Shown: positions 17,140 to 26,209, counted from the stretch's first letter. The stretch: DNA of 32,894 nucleotides from Bacteroidota bacterium (GCA_020437725.1 JAGQWA010000001.1:7884-40777); one strand, 5' to 3'. The notes: a model not told the origin generated them from the sequence alone. Numbers and translations: made by a program.

Positions 17140-17865
17140 ATGAACAAGATTTGGATATTAACTAAGCGAGAGCTTAAAACCTTTTTCGACTCCCTTATTG
17201 CCTATGTGCTTTTGGGTTTGTTTTTGGGAGTTAGCGGCTATTTCGCTTGGCAAATGCAAGGCAATAATATTTTCGACAGAGGCGAAGCCAACCTTATGCC
17301 TTTCTTCGATATTGCCTTCTGGACGCTATTCTTCTTCATTCCATTATTAACCATGAGAATGCTTGCTGAAGAAAACAAAACCGGAACCATTGAACTATTG
17401 CTAACCAAGTCGGTTACCGATTGGCAGGTAATATTTGGCAAGTTCTTGTCGGTATTTATTCTAATTGCCATTGCACTTCTTCTAACAACACCCTACTATT
17501 ACACCATTGCTAAATACGGAGAAGTAGATCACGGAGTGGTTGTACTGGGTTACCTATCGTTGCTATTAATGAGTGGAGCATACACGGCTATTGGACTTTG
17601 GGTAAGTAGCATTACCAACAACCAAATTGTGGCGGGATTGCTAGCCTTGGTAATTGGCTTAATGTTTCATCTCATATTTGGTGTTATGGCAAGTTCATCA
17701 TCAGGAATGGTGGGCGATGTTTTGAGTTTTCTCGACATGAGGGGGCACTTTACATCAATGATTCGAGGCGTAGTAGATTCTACCGATTTGCTGTTTTATG
17801 GTTCAATCATTTTTATAGGTCTTGTTTTAGCAGAAAGCCAATTGGCCAAAAGACACATTGCTTAA
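17140..17865 (+). CDS. gldF: Gliding-motility ABC transporter permease GldF
   Basis: The 241-aa protein has six predicted membrane helices and the ABC-2 permease layout: an N-terminal KRELKTFFDSLIAYVLLGLF, the motif MRMLAEENKTGTIELLLTKS between helices 2 and 3 (typical of this permease family), and a final helix ending AESQLAKRHIA. It would form the membrane channel for GldA and GldG. The spacing is 7 bp after gldA and 12 bp before gldG. Family and order support the assignment strongly. Confidence 0.93.
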   Translation: MNKIWILTKRELKTFFDSLIAYVLLGLFLGVSGYFAWQMQGNNIFDRGEANLMPFFDIAFWTLFFFIPLLTMRMLAEENKTGTIELLLTKSVTDWQVIFGKFLSVFILIAIALLLTTPYYYTIAKYGEVDHGVVVLGYLSLLLMSGAYTAIGLWVSSITNNQIVAGLLALVIGLMFHLIFGVMASSSSGMVGDVLSFLDMRGHFTSMIRGVVDSTDLLFYGSIIFIGLVLAESQLAKRHIA

Positions 17866-17877
17866 AGAATTATTCCA

Positions 17878-19371
17878 ATGAAATTAAATACAGTTTATAC
17901 CCGACTTATTTTGATTATCGGAATTGTTCTGTTAATCAACTTTTTTGGTTCGCATTATGATTTTAGGATTGACCTAACTAGCGACCAACGATATACCCTA
18001 ACCGATGGCTCAAAACGTGTAATGGAAGCGCTTGACGACCCCGTTACCATAAAGGCCTATATCTCAGAAGATGTGAACACGCAGGTGGATAATTACGTTC
18101 GCGAGGTGCAAGCCATGCTTGATGAATATGTTGAGCTTTCAGATGGAAATCTCGATGTGGTTTACATAAATCCAAATGGCGACCCCGACCTTGAACAAGA
18201 AGCCGTTGAAAATGGGGTTCAACCTCAGCAATTACAATCAGCAAGCGAAGACGAGTTTAGCCTTAAAAAGCTATTTCTGGGTTTGGTTTTTGAGTATGGA
18301 AACGAAAAAGAACTGGTAATGCTAAACGGCAATACCAGCATGCTTGAGTATCAAGTTTCAAAAAGTATTAAGAAACTCACATTCGAAAACAAACCTAAAG
18401 TGGGCATTTTAGCAGGTCATGGCGAGTCAAGCATGGAACAATTGGCCGTTGTTAAAGACGAGCTATCAATTAATTATGAGCCTGTTGAAGTAAAGCTTGA
18501 CGGTGAAGGAAACCCACTAGATGGAGTAGATGCCTTAATGATTGTTGACCCGAAAGACTCGTTTAAAAGCCAGGAAATAAAAATGATTGATGCCTTTTTT
18601 GAGCAAGGAAAGGGTATTTTATTGGCTTATTCTAACAATACTGCCAATTTATTTACCGGACAAGGAATGGCAAACGACAAGGAAATTGGCCTAAGCTCAT
18701 GGTTGGCAACCCATGGTGTGGCGGTTGAATCTAATATGATTCAAGACGTGAGTGCCTTTAGGCAAAACGTATTTGCGCAGCCACTATTCTATTTTCCAAT
18801 GATTACCAATTTTGCCAACCATCCTATTTGCGAAGGTTTAGAGCAAGTAGGGTTGTTTTTAACCAACGAGGTAACCTATTCTGGAAACGACGGAACGTTT
18901 ACACCCATCATGTTCACTTCTGAACGTTCAGGAAAAGTGCCTTTTCCTACCGCGGTTCAAATGCAAAAGCAATGGTCTGATGCCGATTTTACCCTATCTA
19001 ATATTCCGGTGGCAGGAGCCTTGCAAAAGAACAATGGTGCTAAAATGGTGGTTGTTGGCTGTGGTGATTTCTTTTCGCTTCATGGCCAAGAAATGGCGCA
19101 GTTCGACCAACAATTCTTTTCTCAAACAAACAATTTTGCTTTTGTGCCAAATGCCATGGATTGGCTTACAGGCCAAAACGACCTACTAGTAGCCAGAAAC
19201 AAAGGCATAACCAACGCGCCACTCGATGAACTTGAAGACGATAAAGTTTCAAGAATTAAATACATGAACTTTTTGGGCCCTGTGTTTTTAGTGGGTTTAT
19301 ATGGCTTTTTGCGTAATAGGGCTAGAAAAGCCAAGCGCATTAAATGGCAAACAATGAATTTGGAAGGATAG
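17878..19371 (+). CDS. gldG: Gliding-motility ABC transporter auxiliary protein GldG
   Basis: The 497-aa protein has an N-terminal membrane anchor (about 9-25), a large periplasmic region and a C-terminal helix (about 462-480, LGPVFLVGLYGFLRNRARKAKR, basic and thus cytoplasmic at the end). DLTSDQRYTLTDGSKRVMEA and VTIKAYISEDV are characteristic of the GldG/ABC-type auxiliary family, and VGILAGHGE precedes the second half. It is moderately shorter than the GldG proteins I know (about 550 residues). It completes the GldAFG complex at the inner membrane. Confidence 0.92.
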   Translation: MKLNTVYTRLILIIGIVLLINFFGSHYDFRIDLTSDQRYTLTDGSKRVMEALDDPVTIKAYISEDVNTQVDNYVREVQAMLDEYVELSDGNLDVVYINPNGDPDLEQEAVENGVQPQQLQSASEDEFSLKKLFLGLVFEYGNEKELVMLNGNTSMLEYQVSKSIKKLTFENKPKVGILAGHGESSMEQLAVVKDELSINYEPVEVKLDGEGNPLDGVDALMIVDPKDSFKSQEIKMIDAFFEQGKGILLAYSNNTANLFTGQGMANDKEIGLSSWLATHGVAVESNMIQDVSAFRQNVFAQPLFYFPMITNFANHPICEGLEQVGLFLTNEVTYSGNDGTFTPIMFTSERSGKVPFPTAVQMQKQWSDADFTLSNIPVAGALQKNNGAKMVVVGCGDFFSLHGQEMAQFDQQFFSQTNNFAFVPNAMDWLTGQNDLLVARNKGITNAPLDELEDDKVSRIKYMNFLGPVFLVGLYGFLRNRARKAKRIKWQTMNLEG

Positions 19372-19413
19372 GCACTATATTTACCAATCTATTCGCTTAA
19401 AACTCTTGTGATT

Positions 19414-22400
19414 ATGAAGCATTTATACCTACTCTTACTGCTGGTAGTTCCTTTTTTAATATCAGCCCAACAACAGTCACTTCCTGGTTCTGCCGCAGCC
19501 TTAAGTTTTGCTAGTACCAGCTCAGAAGTAGTGGTAAAAGACCATTCATCGCTAAACCCAACAAAATCCATAACCGTAGAGGCTTGGATTTACCCAACAT
19601 CATTTGCTACCAATTCTTGGGAGAATACCATTTTTTGCAAACACAATTGGGACCGAGGAAATAAAGGATATGTTCTAAGGGTAGGCGATGGCGGAAAAAT
19701 TAGCTTCAACCTTTCGTTTGGTGGCACTTGGTACGAAGTGGTTACCCGACAATTATTAAGCACCTATGAGTGGGCACACGTTGCCGGTGTTTACAATGGC
19801 GACTCGATAATGGTTTATTTAAACGGTGAGTTGGTAGGCACAAGAACTCAAACAGGTAATATAGATGTGTCTAGTGGTGCACAGGCAAAAGTTGGTGCAC
19901 TTTCAACCGGAAAAGGAAGAAACTTTAGTGGAATAATTGATGAACTTAAAGTTTGGAATACAGATCTTTCAGACACTTTGATTCAGGATTACATGTGCCA
20001 AAAAATTGGAAACAGCCATCCTAAGAAAAACAACTTGGCGCTCTATTATAAAATGGATGATGGAACAGGCTCAACGGTAACCGACTATGGATTGGCTGGT
20101 TCTAACGGCGCCATTAACAATTGCAGCTGGGTTCTTTCTGGTGCGCCAATTGGCGATGCTTCTATTCATGCATTAAGAAACAGCAGACTTGGAATGGCAA
20201 GCAGTCTTGGAGATTCCGTTTATGTAAATAGAGTCGGTGGAAGCCCAGACAATTTATATTTATACTACATAGCAGATACTACTTGGGGCAACCCATCTTC
20301 GGGAATTTCAGCCGATTTTGATTCTAGCCATTACTGGGGTGTTTGGGCCGTAGGTGGAACTAGTCCAACCTTTAATATTCAATATCACTATGGCAATTAC
20401 AACCTTGTTACCAGCTCTAATGAGTGCGATATTGATTTTTTCACAAAGTCTGGAAACAATGACAGTACATGGGATGTGTTTTCTGCCAATGCAAATCTTG
20501 CAGGCGACAGTATTTCAAGATCAGGAACAAAACCAGGCGAATTTATTCTTGGTTTTTATGGAATAAACAAAGCCATTGGAACAAATACCGGCGATTCAAC
20601 AGCCTGTGTTGACGATAATCTAACACTTCTAGCGCCAGGAAATTCAACCTTTAAATACCAATGGTATAGAAATGGTAGTGCTATAACTAACGCCACCAAA
20701 TCTACTTATATAGCTAAGGTTTCTGGTAAATACAAGGTGTATGTTGAGCGCGACAAAAACTGCAATTACACCACAAAAGAGTTGAATGTAACAATCAACT
20801 CAAGTCCTTCAATTATATTCCCGCAACCATCGGCAATTTGCGAAAACATAAATCAATTATGGCTTACTGGTGCCCGCCCACTAGGCGGAACGTTTATAGG
20901 CAAGGGTTTGGTTAAAGACTCACTTTTCTCGCCTTCGTCAGTTTTGGCGGGTAGTTATAATATCAGATACGAGTACAAAGACAAGAAAGGTTGTGTGGGC
21001 AGAGATACAATAACAGTTGTTGTTAACGCGCTTCCAAATGTTCGCATTAAATCAACTCAAGGCATGTGCGATAACCTAGATTCTGTGGTATTAACAGAAG
21101 GTTTGCCTGCTGGCGGAACCTATTTTGGAACAGGCATTTATAGAAACCAATTCTTTCCTGATAGTTTGCCAAAAAGCAGTGGAATTTTCCCTATTTCATA
21201 CACCTACACAGATACAAACGGCTGTATGGATACAGCAAAAAACAACGTAAAAGTATTAGGCGCAACAACCTTAAGCGTTCCTGCACCCGATACCATTTGC
21301 GCCAATGCCGATAAATTGCGTTTAAGGGTAACTCCTTTTGGCGGAAAGTATAGTGGAAACGGTGTTAGCGGAAATTTCTTCGACCCTGCTGTTACAGGCA
21401 CAGGCACTTTCTATGCTCGTTATGAGTTTTATAACATTGACAATTGCTTAAGTGCAGACAGTCAAAAAATTACAGTGGTTGGTTTACCTACTGCTTCAGT
21501 TGCTGCAAACGACTCGGTTTGTATTAACGCCGATTCGGTGGCACTTTCATCGGGCATGCCAGCTGGCGGCGATTATATGGGTAACGGAATCTCTAATGGT
21601 TATTTCCACCCCACAATGGCAGGCAATGAAACTTACACTTATGTTTATGTTGACGGTAACGGTTGTTCAGATACCGCAACAGGTATTATGAAAACACTGG
21701 ACACGGCATTTTTAATGCTTGGAAGACTTTCAGGAGTTTGTCCAAATGAAATTCCTTATACACTTTCAGCCGTATCGCCAAATGGCGGAATTTATACTGG
21801 AAATGGAGTTAGCAATAATGTTTTCGACCCAGCAGCAGCTGGTTCAGGCATTCATAATATAGTTTATAACTATACCAACTCATCAGGTTGTTCATCTACC
21901 TTGCAATACACGCAACAAGTGTTTAATCTTGGCAAAGCAACTTTAGATTTAGGCAATGACTTGTGCGAAAACGCATCAGCGGTAAGTATTACCAATTTTT
22001 CACCAAGCGGTGGAGCGTTAAGCGGTCTAGGCATTTCGGGTTCAGATTTTGATCCCGCCTTGGCTGGTTCAGGAACACATACCATTACCTATACAGCCAA
22101 CGATTCAAATAGATGTGAAATTGAAGTAACCGATAATATTACGGTTAATGCTACACCAAGCATTTCATGGGTGGTAAGTAGCTCAGAGTGTGCCTACGAT
22201 ACCCTGTTGAGTATTGAAACTGCCACGCCAACAGGTGGTAATTACAAGGCTGGTGGTAGCTCATCATCAAACTATAACCCAAGCCTTTTTGTGGGAGCGG
22301 GTAAAGTAGATGTTAGTTACGGTTATACAGATGCCAATGGATGTTCGGCTCTTGAAGAGCGAACCATTGTAATTAACGCGCTTCCTGCCAAGCCAAGCAT

Positions 22401-22842
22401 TCAGGCCGATGATACAAAACTTACATCGAGTGCAACAACCGGTAACCAATGGTATAGTGTGAATGGAGCCATTTCTGGTGCTAATAGCCAAACCTATGTG
22501 CCAGGAAAAAAAGGCAGGTTCTATGTTGAAGTAACCAATGATTCTGGTTGTGTTTCAAAGTCAGATTGGGTGCAGTTTGAAAACCTTTCTACTGGAAACC
22601 GCACTAACTCATTTTTAGAAGTTTTCCCTAACCCAACCTCAAACGTTTTCACGATTTCAGGCCTAGGTCATTTTGAAAACGCGACTATTACTGTTTCTAC
22701 ATTAGATGGAAGAATAGTTGAAACTATTACCACCGAACATGATCAATTACTTATTGACGCAACTAGCTGGAATAATGGCGTTTACCTAATTTCAGTTCAA
22801 TCTATAAATGCGTTAGAACAATACAAGATTGTTAAACACTAA
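19414..22842 (+). CDS. Large T9SS-exported protein with LamG domain and seven GGxYxGxG repeats
   Basis: The product is 1142 aa from ATG 19414; an in-frame GTG two codons earlier is less likely. A signal peptide (MKHLYLLLLLVVPFLISAQ) is followed by a LamG/concanavalin-like domain (about 30-240, with ITVEAWIYPTSF and WAHVAGVYNGDS). A less clear stretch (about 250-390) and an Ig-like unit (WYRNGSAI) come next, then seven repeats of about 75 residues and a second Ig-like unit (QWYSVNGAI). The C-terminus (LEVFPNPTSNVFTISGLG onward, ending YKIVKH) is a T9SS type A sorting domain, so the protein is predicted to be secreted through the outer membrane and attached or released. It is probably an adhesin or matrix component; there is no catalytic motif. 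It lies inside the gldAFG-DUF4340 gene row. Confidence 0.9.
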   Translation: MKHLYLLLLLVVPFLISAQQQSLPGSAAALSFASTSSEVVVKDHSSLNPTKSITVEAWIYPTSFATNSWENTIFCKHNWDRGNKGYVLRVGDGGKISFNLSFGGTWYEVVTRQLLSTYEWAHVAGVYNGDSIMVYLNGELVGTRTQTGNIDVSSGAQAKVGALSTGKGRNFSGIIDELKVWNTDLSDTLIQDYMCQKIGNSHPKKNNLALYYKMDDGTGSTVTDYGLAGSNGAINNCSWVLSGAPIGDASIHALRNSRLGMASSLGDSVYVNRVGGSPDNLYLYYIADTTWGNPSSGISADFDSSHYWGVWAVGGTSPTFNIQYHYGNYNLVTSSNECDIDFFTKSGNNDSTWDVFSANANLAGDSISRSGTKPGEFILGFYGINKAIGTNTGDSTACVDDNLTLLAPGNSTFKYQWYRNGSAITNATKSTYIAKVSGKYKVYVERDKNCNYTTKELNVTINSSPSIIFPQPSAICENINQLWLTGARPLGGTFIGKGLVKDSLFSPSSVLAGSYNIRYEYKDKKGCVGRDTITVVVNALPNVRIKSTQGMCDNLDSVVLTEGLPAGGTYFGTGIYRNQFFPDSLPKSSGIFPISYTYTDTNGCMDTAKNNVKVLGATTLSVPAPDTICANADKLRLRVTPFGGKYSGNGVSGNFFDPAVTGTGTFYARYEFYNIDNCLSADSQKITVVGLPTASVAANDSVCINADSVALSSGMPAGGDYMGNGISNGYFHPTMAGNETYTYVYVDGNGCSDTATGIMKTLDTAFLMLGRLSGVCPNEIPYTLSAVSPNGGIYTGNGVSNNVFDPAAAGSGIHNIVYNYTNSSGCSSTLQYTQQVFNLGKATLDLGNDLCENASAVSITNFSPSGGALSGLGISGSDFDPALAGSGTHTITYTANDSNRCEIEVTDNITVNATPSISWVVSSSECAYDTLLSIETATPTGGNYKAGGSSSSNYNPSLFVGAGKVDVSYGYTDANGCSALEERTIVINALPAKPSIQADDTKLTSSATTGNQWYSVNGAISGANSQTYVPGKKGRFYVEVTNDSGCVSKSDWVQFENLSTGNRTNSFLEVFPNPTSNVFTISGLGHFENATITVSTLDGRIVETITTEHDQLLIDATSWNNGVYLISVQSINALEQYKIVKH
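20820..22378 (+). repeat. Seven in-frame repeats of about 75 codons
   Basis: Each unit has an early Cys, a core of the type P-x-GG-x-Y-x-G-x-G-(V/I) and FxPxxAGxGxxxIxYxYxDxNGC. The GG cores begin near 20884, 21112, 21341, 21564, 21783, 22010 and 22233, a period of 219-229 bp. The protein pattern is conserved but the DNA is not identical, so this is old duplication rather than recent expansion. The last unit (GGNYKAGGSS) is the most divergent. Confidence 0.8.
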
Positions 22843-22862
22843 AAACTGGTTTTTACTAAGCA

Positions 22863-23855
22863 ATGCTTAACAAATTCAACACCAAAACCCTACTTGTTAT
22901 TTTAGTACTTCTGGTTGCTGGGGCAGCTATCAAATTTTTATCAGATTCGGGTGAAACAAAAAGTACACTACCCGATTATTTGGTGGAAGTTGATACCAAT
23001 GGAGTTACCAAATTAACCTTTCAACCCAAAGGCAAAACACCCTATAATTTGGTGCGAAACGATGGTAAATGGAAGCTTGAATTAGCCAATGGCAAGTTAG
23101 TGCCTATAGTAAGCAGCCGACTTACCAGTGTTTTAATGGCTATAAATTCAATGAAACCTAAAAAGAAGGTTACTGATAAGCCAGAAAAATGGAGCAAGTA
23201 TGAAGTTGACGACACCACCGGCACAAAAGTTTTAGCGTATGCTGGCGAAGAGGAAGTAGCATCTCTAGTGGTGGGAAAAATCAACATTTTGCAAATGCCA
23301 CAACAGCAACAGGGTATGCAGCAAATGCAAATGGGCGGTCAGCAACCAAAGTTTGGAACCTACATCAGATTAGGCGGCGGCAACGAAGTATATGAAATTG
23401 ACGGAGCACTTACCTGGGATGTGAGCAAAGCCGCTTCTGATTGGCGAAATACCGATATCATCAAGTTTTCGCAATACCAATTGAGCAAGCTAGAAACGCG
23501 TGGCCCTATTTCCTTAACGCTAGAGAAAGACACCACCAACAATTGGAATGCCAATGGCGCCGATTTAGACAGTGCCCAAATGGCCAATTACATTAGTGGT
23601 ATAATGGGAATATCTTCAAAGGAATTCAATGATGCTATTGAAGAAATTAGTGATGCGCCCAAAGTTGAAATCTACCTAACCGATAAAGATGGCGCTAGCA
23701 GTAAGCTTATGGCATACCAACAAGACGGTGATTATGTGCTACAATCAAGTGACGTGCAAGGGTCTTATTTCAAAATAACCCAACAAGATTTTGACAAGCT
23801 AATTCCGCCAGTTACTGCACTCGAGAGTTTGGAAGAAGCGCCAGTTAATCCGTAG
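22863..23855 (+). CDS. DUF4340 domain protein
   Basis: The 330-aa protein has an N-terminal membrane anchor (about residues 8-26, TLLVILVLLVAGAAIKFL) followed by a periplasmic domain. The pattern VTKLTFQPKGKTPYNLVRND and GKWKLELANGKLVPIVSSRL is typical of DUF4340, which is often encoded next to GldG-like ABC auxiliary genes. A Gln/Met-rich patch at about 140-160 (MPQQQQGMQQMQMGGQQ) is a low-complexity insert. It likely works with GldAFG at the inner membrane, although its gene is separated from gldG by the large exported protein. The start is 20 bp after that gene's stop. The operon ends here, before a strong hairpin. Confidence 0.85.
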   Translation: MLNKFNTKTLLVILVLLVAGAAIKFLSDSGETKSTLPDYLVEVDTNGVTKLTFQPKGKTPYNLVRNDGKWKLELANGKLVPIVSSRLTSVLMAINSMKPKKKVTDKPEKWSKYEVDDTTGTKVLAYAGEEEVASLVVGKINILQMPQQQQGMQQMQMGGQQPKFGTYIRLGGGNEVYEIDGALTWDVSKAASDWRNTDIIKFSQYQLSKLETRGPISLTLEKDTTNNWNANGADLDSAQMANYISGIMGISSKEFNDAIEEISDAPKVEIYLTDKDGASSKLMAYQQDGDYVLQSSDVQGSYFKITQQDFDKLIPPVTALESLEEAPVNP

Positions 23856-23887
23856 TTTTAGTGAATAGAAAACAGTGATTAACGAAT

Positions 23888-23913
23888 AGGTTTGCGCTTT
23901 AAGGAGCAAACCT
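23888..23913 (+). repeat. Upstream hairpin, AGGTTTGC/GCAAACCT
   Basis: AGGTTTGC (23888-23895) and GCAAACCT (23906-23913) pair over 8 bp around a 10-nt loop. The right arm shares AAACCT with the left arm of the next hairpin, so the two cannot form at once. Confidence 0.6.
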
Positions 23914-23940
23914 GTCATGTCTTCAAAACATGACAGGTTT
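23908..23940 (+). terminator. Perfect 13-bp hairpin at the end of the gld operon
   Basis: AAACCTGTCATGT (23908-23920) and ACATGACAGGTTT (23928-23940) form a perfect 13-bp stem with loop CTTCAAA, 52 bp after the DUF4340 stop and between two convergent genes. A transcription terminator, possibly bidirectional, is the simplest reading, although no clear T-tract follows on either side. It may also be a copy of a dispersed palindromic element. Confidence 0.55.
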
Positions 23941-24113
23941 ATATCACGCCAGAGACGCTCATAATAGTCATCACACCGCAGAGCAGCGAGATTGAGTATG
24001 GCAACTAGAAACTCTAAATTAGAAACTGAAAACTATCCAAACGTCTGTCATCTGTGAATCGTCAACCGTGAACTTGAAATCCTTCATCCCAAACTTAGGG
24101 GTTTGCAGGTCAA
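23941..24113. other. Gene-free spacer with low-complexity words
   Basis: The spacer between the hairpin and the end of the cyclase gene contains AACTAGAAACTCTAAATTAG, then GTCATCTGTGAATCGTCAAC. These are short near-repeated words of the kind also seen around the tRNA at 15.3-16.1 kb. No ORF or RNA is supported. Confidence 0.5.
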
Positions 24114-26150
24114 CTAAATATTCATCAATTCATTCAACCAATAATCTTTCTTTTCAGAATAAGCTTGCTTGGCAAATAGAGTCCAGAATTGGTGGTTTTG
24201 TAAGAAGCTTATTTGCTGCGAATGCCATTCAGCATCAGTAATGCTAAGGCCATTGGCCCTTAGTTCTGAGATGAGCCTTCCAGAGATTTCAAAATATTGG
24301 TCTCCACCAAAATAGGCCAGGTCGGAATCGCAAAGTATTTGGCCCAAATGCGTAGTTGGCGTTTGCGGAATCTTGGTAGCCATGATCATTTTCTTTATTT
24401 CGGCCAGCTCGTTTTCATTAAAACCAAAGCTTGGCAATGTAGCATCTGCTATTTGGCAAGAAAGCGCTTCGTGGTTTTGGGTTTTGATCATAAAACCAGC
24501 ATCGTGATAAGCAGCGCCAATATGTAGCAATTCCATTTCAGCATCGCTAATCTTTTCGTTTTGGCCAATATGCAGGGCGTTTTCTATTACTTGCTTGGTG
24601 TGTTGGGCCGAATGGTAATGAAGAGAATCAGGCAATTCATTTTGCAGTCTATTCAAGATATAGTCAACCGCCGCTTTGGTTCTTTTGCTATTGGGTTGTT
24701 TTACCAAATACATGGTCATGTTTCCCTTGCCTTTTACTTGTATTTCTTCTCGTTTTTCGAACCCAAAATCGGTGTTTTTTAGCAATTCTTGTGTGGTAGA
24801 AGAAATATTCAACTCACCCACCAAGCCATTGCTTTCCATTCTACTAGCGGTGTTTACACTATCTCCCCATATATCAAACTGAAACTTGTTTAGACCCACA
24901 ACGCCCGCTACAACTGGCCCTGAGTGAATACCAGCTCGCATTTCAAAACCCAGCTTTCCGTTTTGCTCATTCTTCAATTTTCTAAGCTTCAAAAACAGAA
25001 TCATTTCTAAGGCAGTGTTGGCCAAGATTTCTGCATTTTTGGCGGCATCATCATTCTCATTGCCACCATCAGAAACACCAACAGCAGCCATGTATGCATC
25101 GCCAATCGTTTTAATTTTCTCAACTCCATTTCGAGCACAAATTTCATCAAAGCCTTTAAAAATGGCATTCAATTCTTCAACCAATTCAGTTGGAGTCATG
25201 GTTGACGAAGCAGCTGTAAAGCCCTTAAAGTCAGTAAAAAGTATCGAAGCATTTTTAAACTCTCGTGCTTGCGCCTTGCCGTGGGTTTTTAGCTCTTCGG
25301 CCACGGTTTGCGGTAAAATATTGAGCAGAAGCTTTTCGCTTTTGTCTTTTTCTTCATCAAGAAGGGCATATACCTTTGCGTTGTCAAGCGCTACTTCCAG
25401 ATAAGAAGCTAATGAGAAAATAAAGTCTAAATGGTGCTGTTGAAAAGCGTTTTCATTAGCCCCAAAAATTACCAAAACGCCATTTACTTTCTGCTGGCTA
25501 ATTAAAGGAACGGCCACTACTGATTGCGCTTTTGCGCCATTGGAAGTAACAATTGGCCTTTGCACAAATTGATGATAATCTTTATCTGCATTTTGAATAA
25601 TGGCAGGTTTTCCATTGCCAAAAACCCATTTAACCAATTCAGTTTCAGCCTTTGCAGAAATGTCGTTTATGCTATTTCCTTGAGCAATTGAATAAGCCTG
25701 CAAGGCACCGCGTTCGGTGTAAACCAAATTCATTTCTGAAGTGCTCATGCTCGACTGCACATAGTTGAAAATGGTAACTAGCACTTGCTCCAATTCTAAG
25801 CTGCCGGTTATGCGTTGCCCCACTTCGGTAAGCAGCGAAATCTGAGATGCATTTGTTTCTAGGTCCCGGAGTTTTTCTCTGTACAGTTCTACTTCACCCG
25901 CCCTTTTTTCTAGGTTTCTGTTGGTTTCTAGAACCGTATTATAGGCTTCAATTAATTGGTTGAAGTAATTTCCAATTTCAGATAAGTTTTCATTTCTATC
26001 GAATTGAACCACGCGTGGTGGCTGAGATTCTGTGCTTGAACGCAGTTTGGTTTTTAGCTCTTCAATGCGCTTTTTTAGCACCGAAAATTGCCCAAAAGCA
26101 AAAACAAACGCTACTAAAAACAAAAAAGCGACAATAAGGGCTAACTCCAT
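24114..26150 (-). CDS. Membrane-anchored GAF-adenylate cyclase-HD domain protein
   Basis: The 678-aa protein has an N-terminal helix (about 3-20), a coiled coil (about 22-100), a GAF domain (about 105-260), a class III nucleotide cyclase domain (about 295-485) and a C-terminal HD domain (about 505-665). The cyclase keeps both metal Asp residues (FTDFKGFT, D307; IKTIGDAYM, D351), Lys347 and Asp426 (FDIWGD) that choose adenine, and the Asn433/Arg437 pair in NTASRM, so it should make cAMP. The HD domain keeps the His and His-Asp (HSAQHTKQV, AAYHDAGF) and a later Asp in LCDSDLAYFG, so it could hydrolyse a nucleotide. One chain may thus make and remove a signal, with the GAF domain as sensor. It diverges from the NTPase gene across 59 bp. 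The HD substrate is inferred, not shown. Confidence 0.92.
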   Translation of the reverse strand: MELALIVAFLFLVAFVFAFGQFSVLKKRIEELKTKLRSSTESQPPRVVQFDRNENLSEIGNYFNQLIEAYNTVLETNRNLEKRAGEVELYREKLRDLETNASQISLLTEVGQRITGSLELEQVLVTIFNYVQSSMSTSEMNLVYTERGALQAYSIAQGNSINDISAKAETELVKWVFGNGKPAIIQNADKDYHQFVQRPIVTSNGAKAQSVVAVPLISQQKVNGVLVIFGANENAFQQHHLDFIFSLASYLEVALDNAKVYALLDEEKDKSEKLLLNILPQTVAEELKTHGKAQAREFKNASILFTDFKGFTAASSTMTPTELVEELNAIFKGFDEICARNGVEKIKTIGDAYMAAVGVSDGGNENDDAAKNAEILANTALEMILFLKLRKLKNEQNGKLGFEMRAGIHSGPVVAGVVGLNKFQFDIWGDSVNTASRMESNGLVGELNISSTTQELLKNTDFGFEKREEIQVKGKGNMTMYLVKQPNSKRTKAAVDYILNRLQNELPDSLHYHSAQHTKQVIENALHIGQNEKISDAEMELLHIGAAYHDAGFMIKTQNHEALSCQIADATLPSFGFNENELAEIKKMIMATKIPQTPTTHLGQILCDSDLAYFGGDQYFEISGRLISELRANGLSITDAEWHSQQISFLQNHQFWTLFAKQAYSEKKDYWLNELMNI

Positions 26151-26179
26151 TTATGCTTCAGATATGATTATGCTAAATT

Positions 26180-26202
26180 AGCCCAATTCTATCCATTGGG
26201 CT
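26180..26202. promoter_or_regulatory. Perfect inverted repeat in the divergent control region
   Basis: AGCCCAAT (26180-26187), 7 nt, then ATTGGGCT (26195-26202) occupies the middle of the 59-bp gap between the cyclase and NTPase genes. Its dyad symmetry and place make it a candidate operator for both genes; alternatively it forms a leader hairpin just before the GTG at 26210. Confidence 0.4.
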
Positions 26203-26209
26203 ATAGGTT

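Noticed and set aside
20820-22378. Possible CRISPR-like or recent tandem DNA repeat
   Set aside because: The period is about 225 bp, in frame, and conserved only at protein level; it is a domain repeat within a gene.
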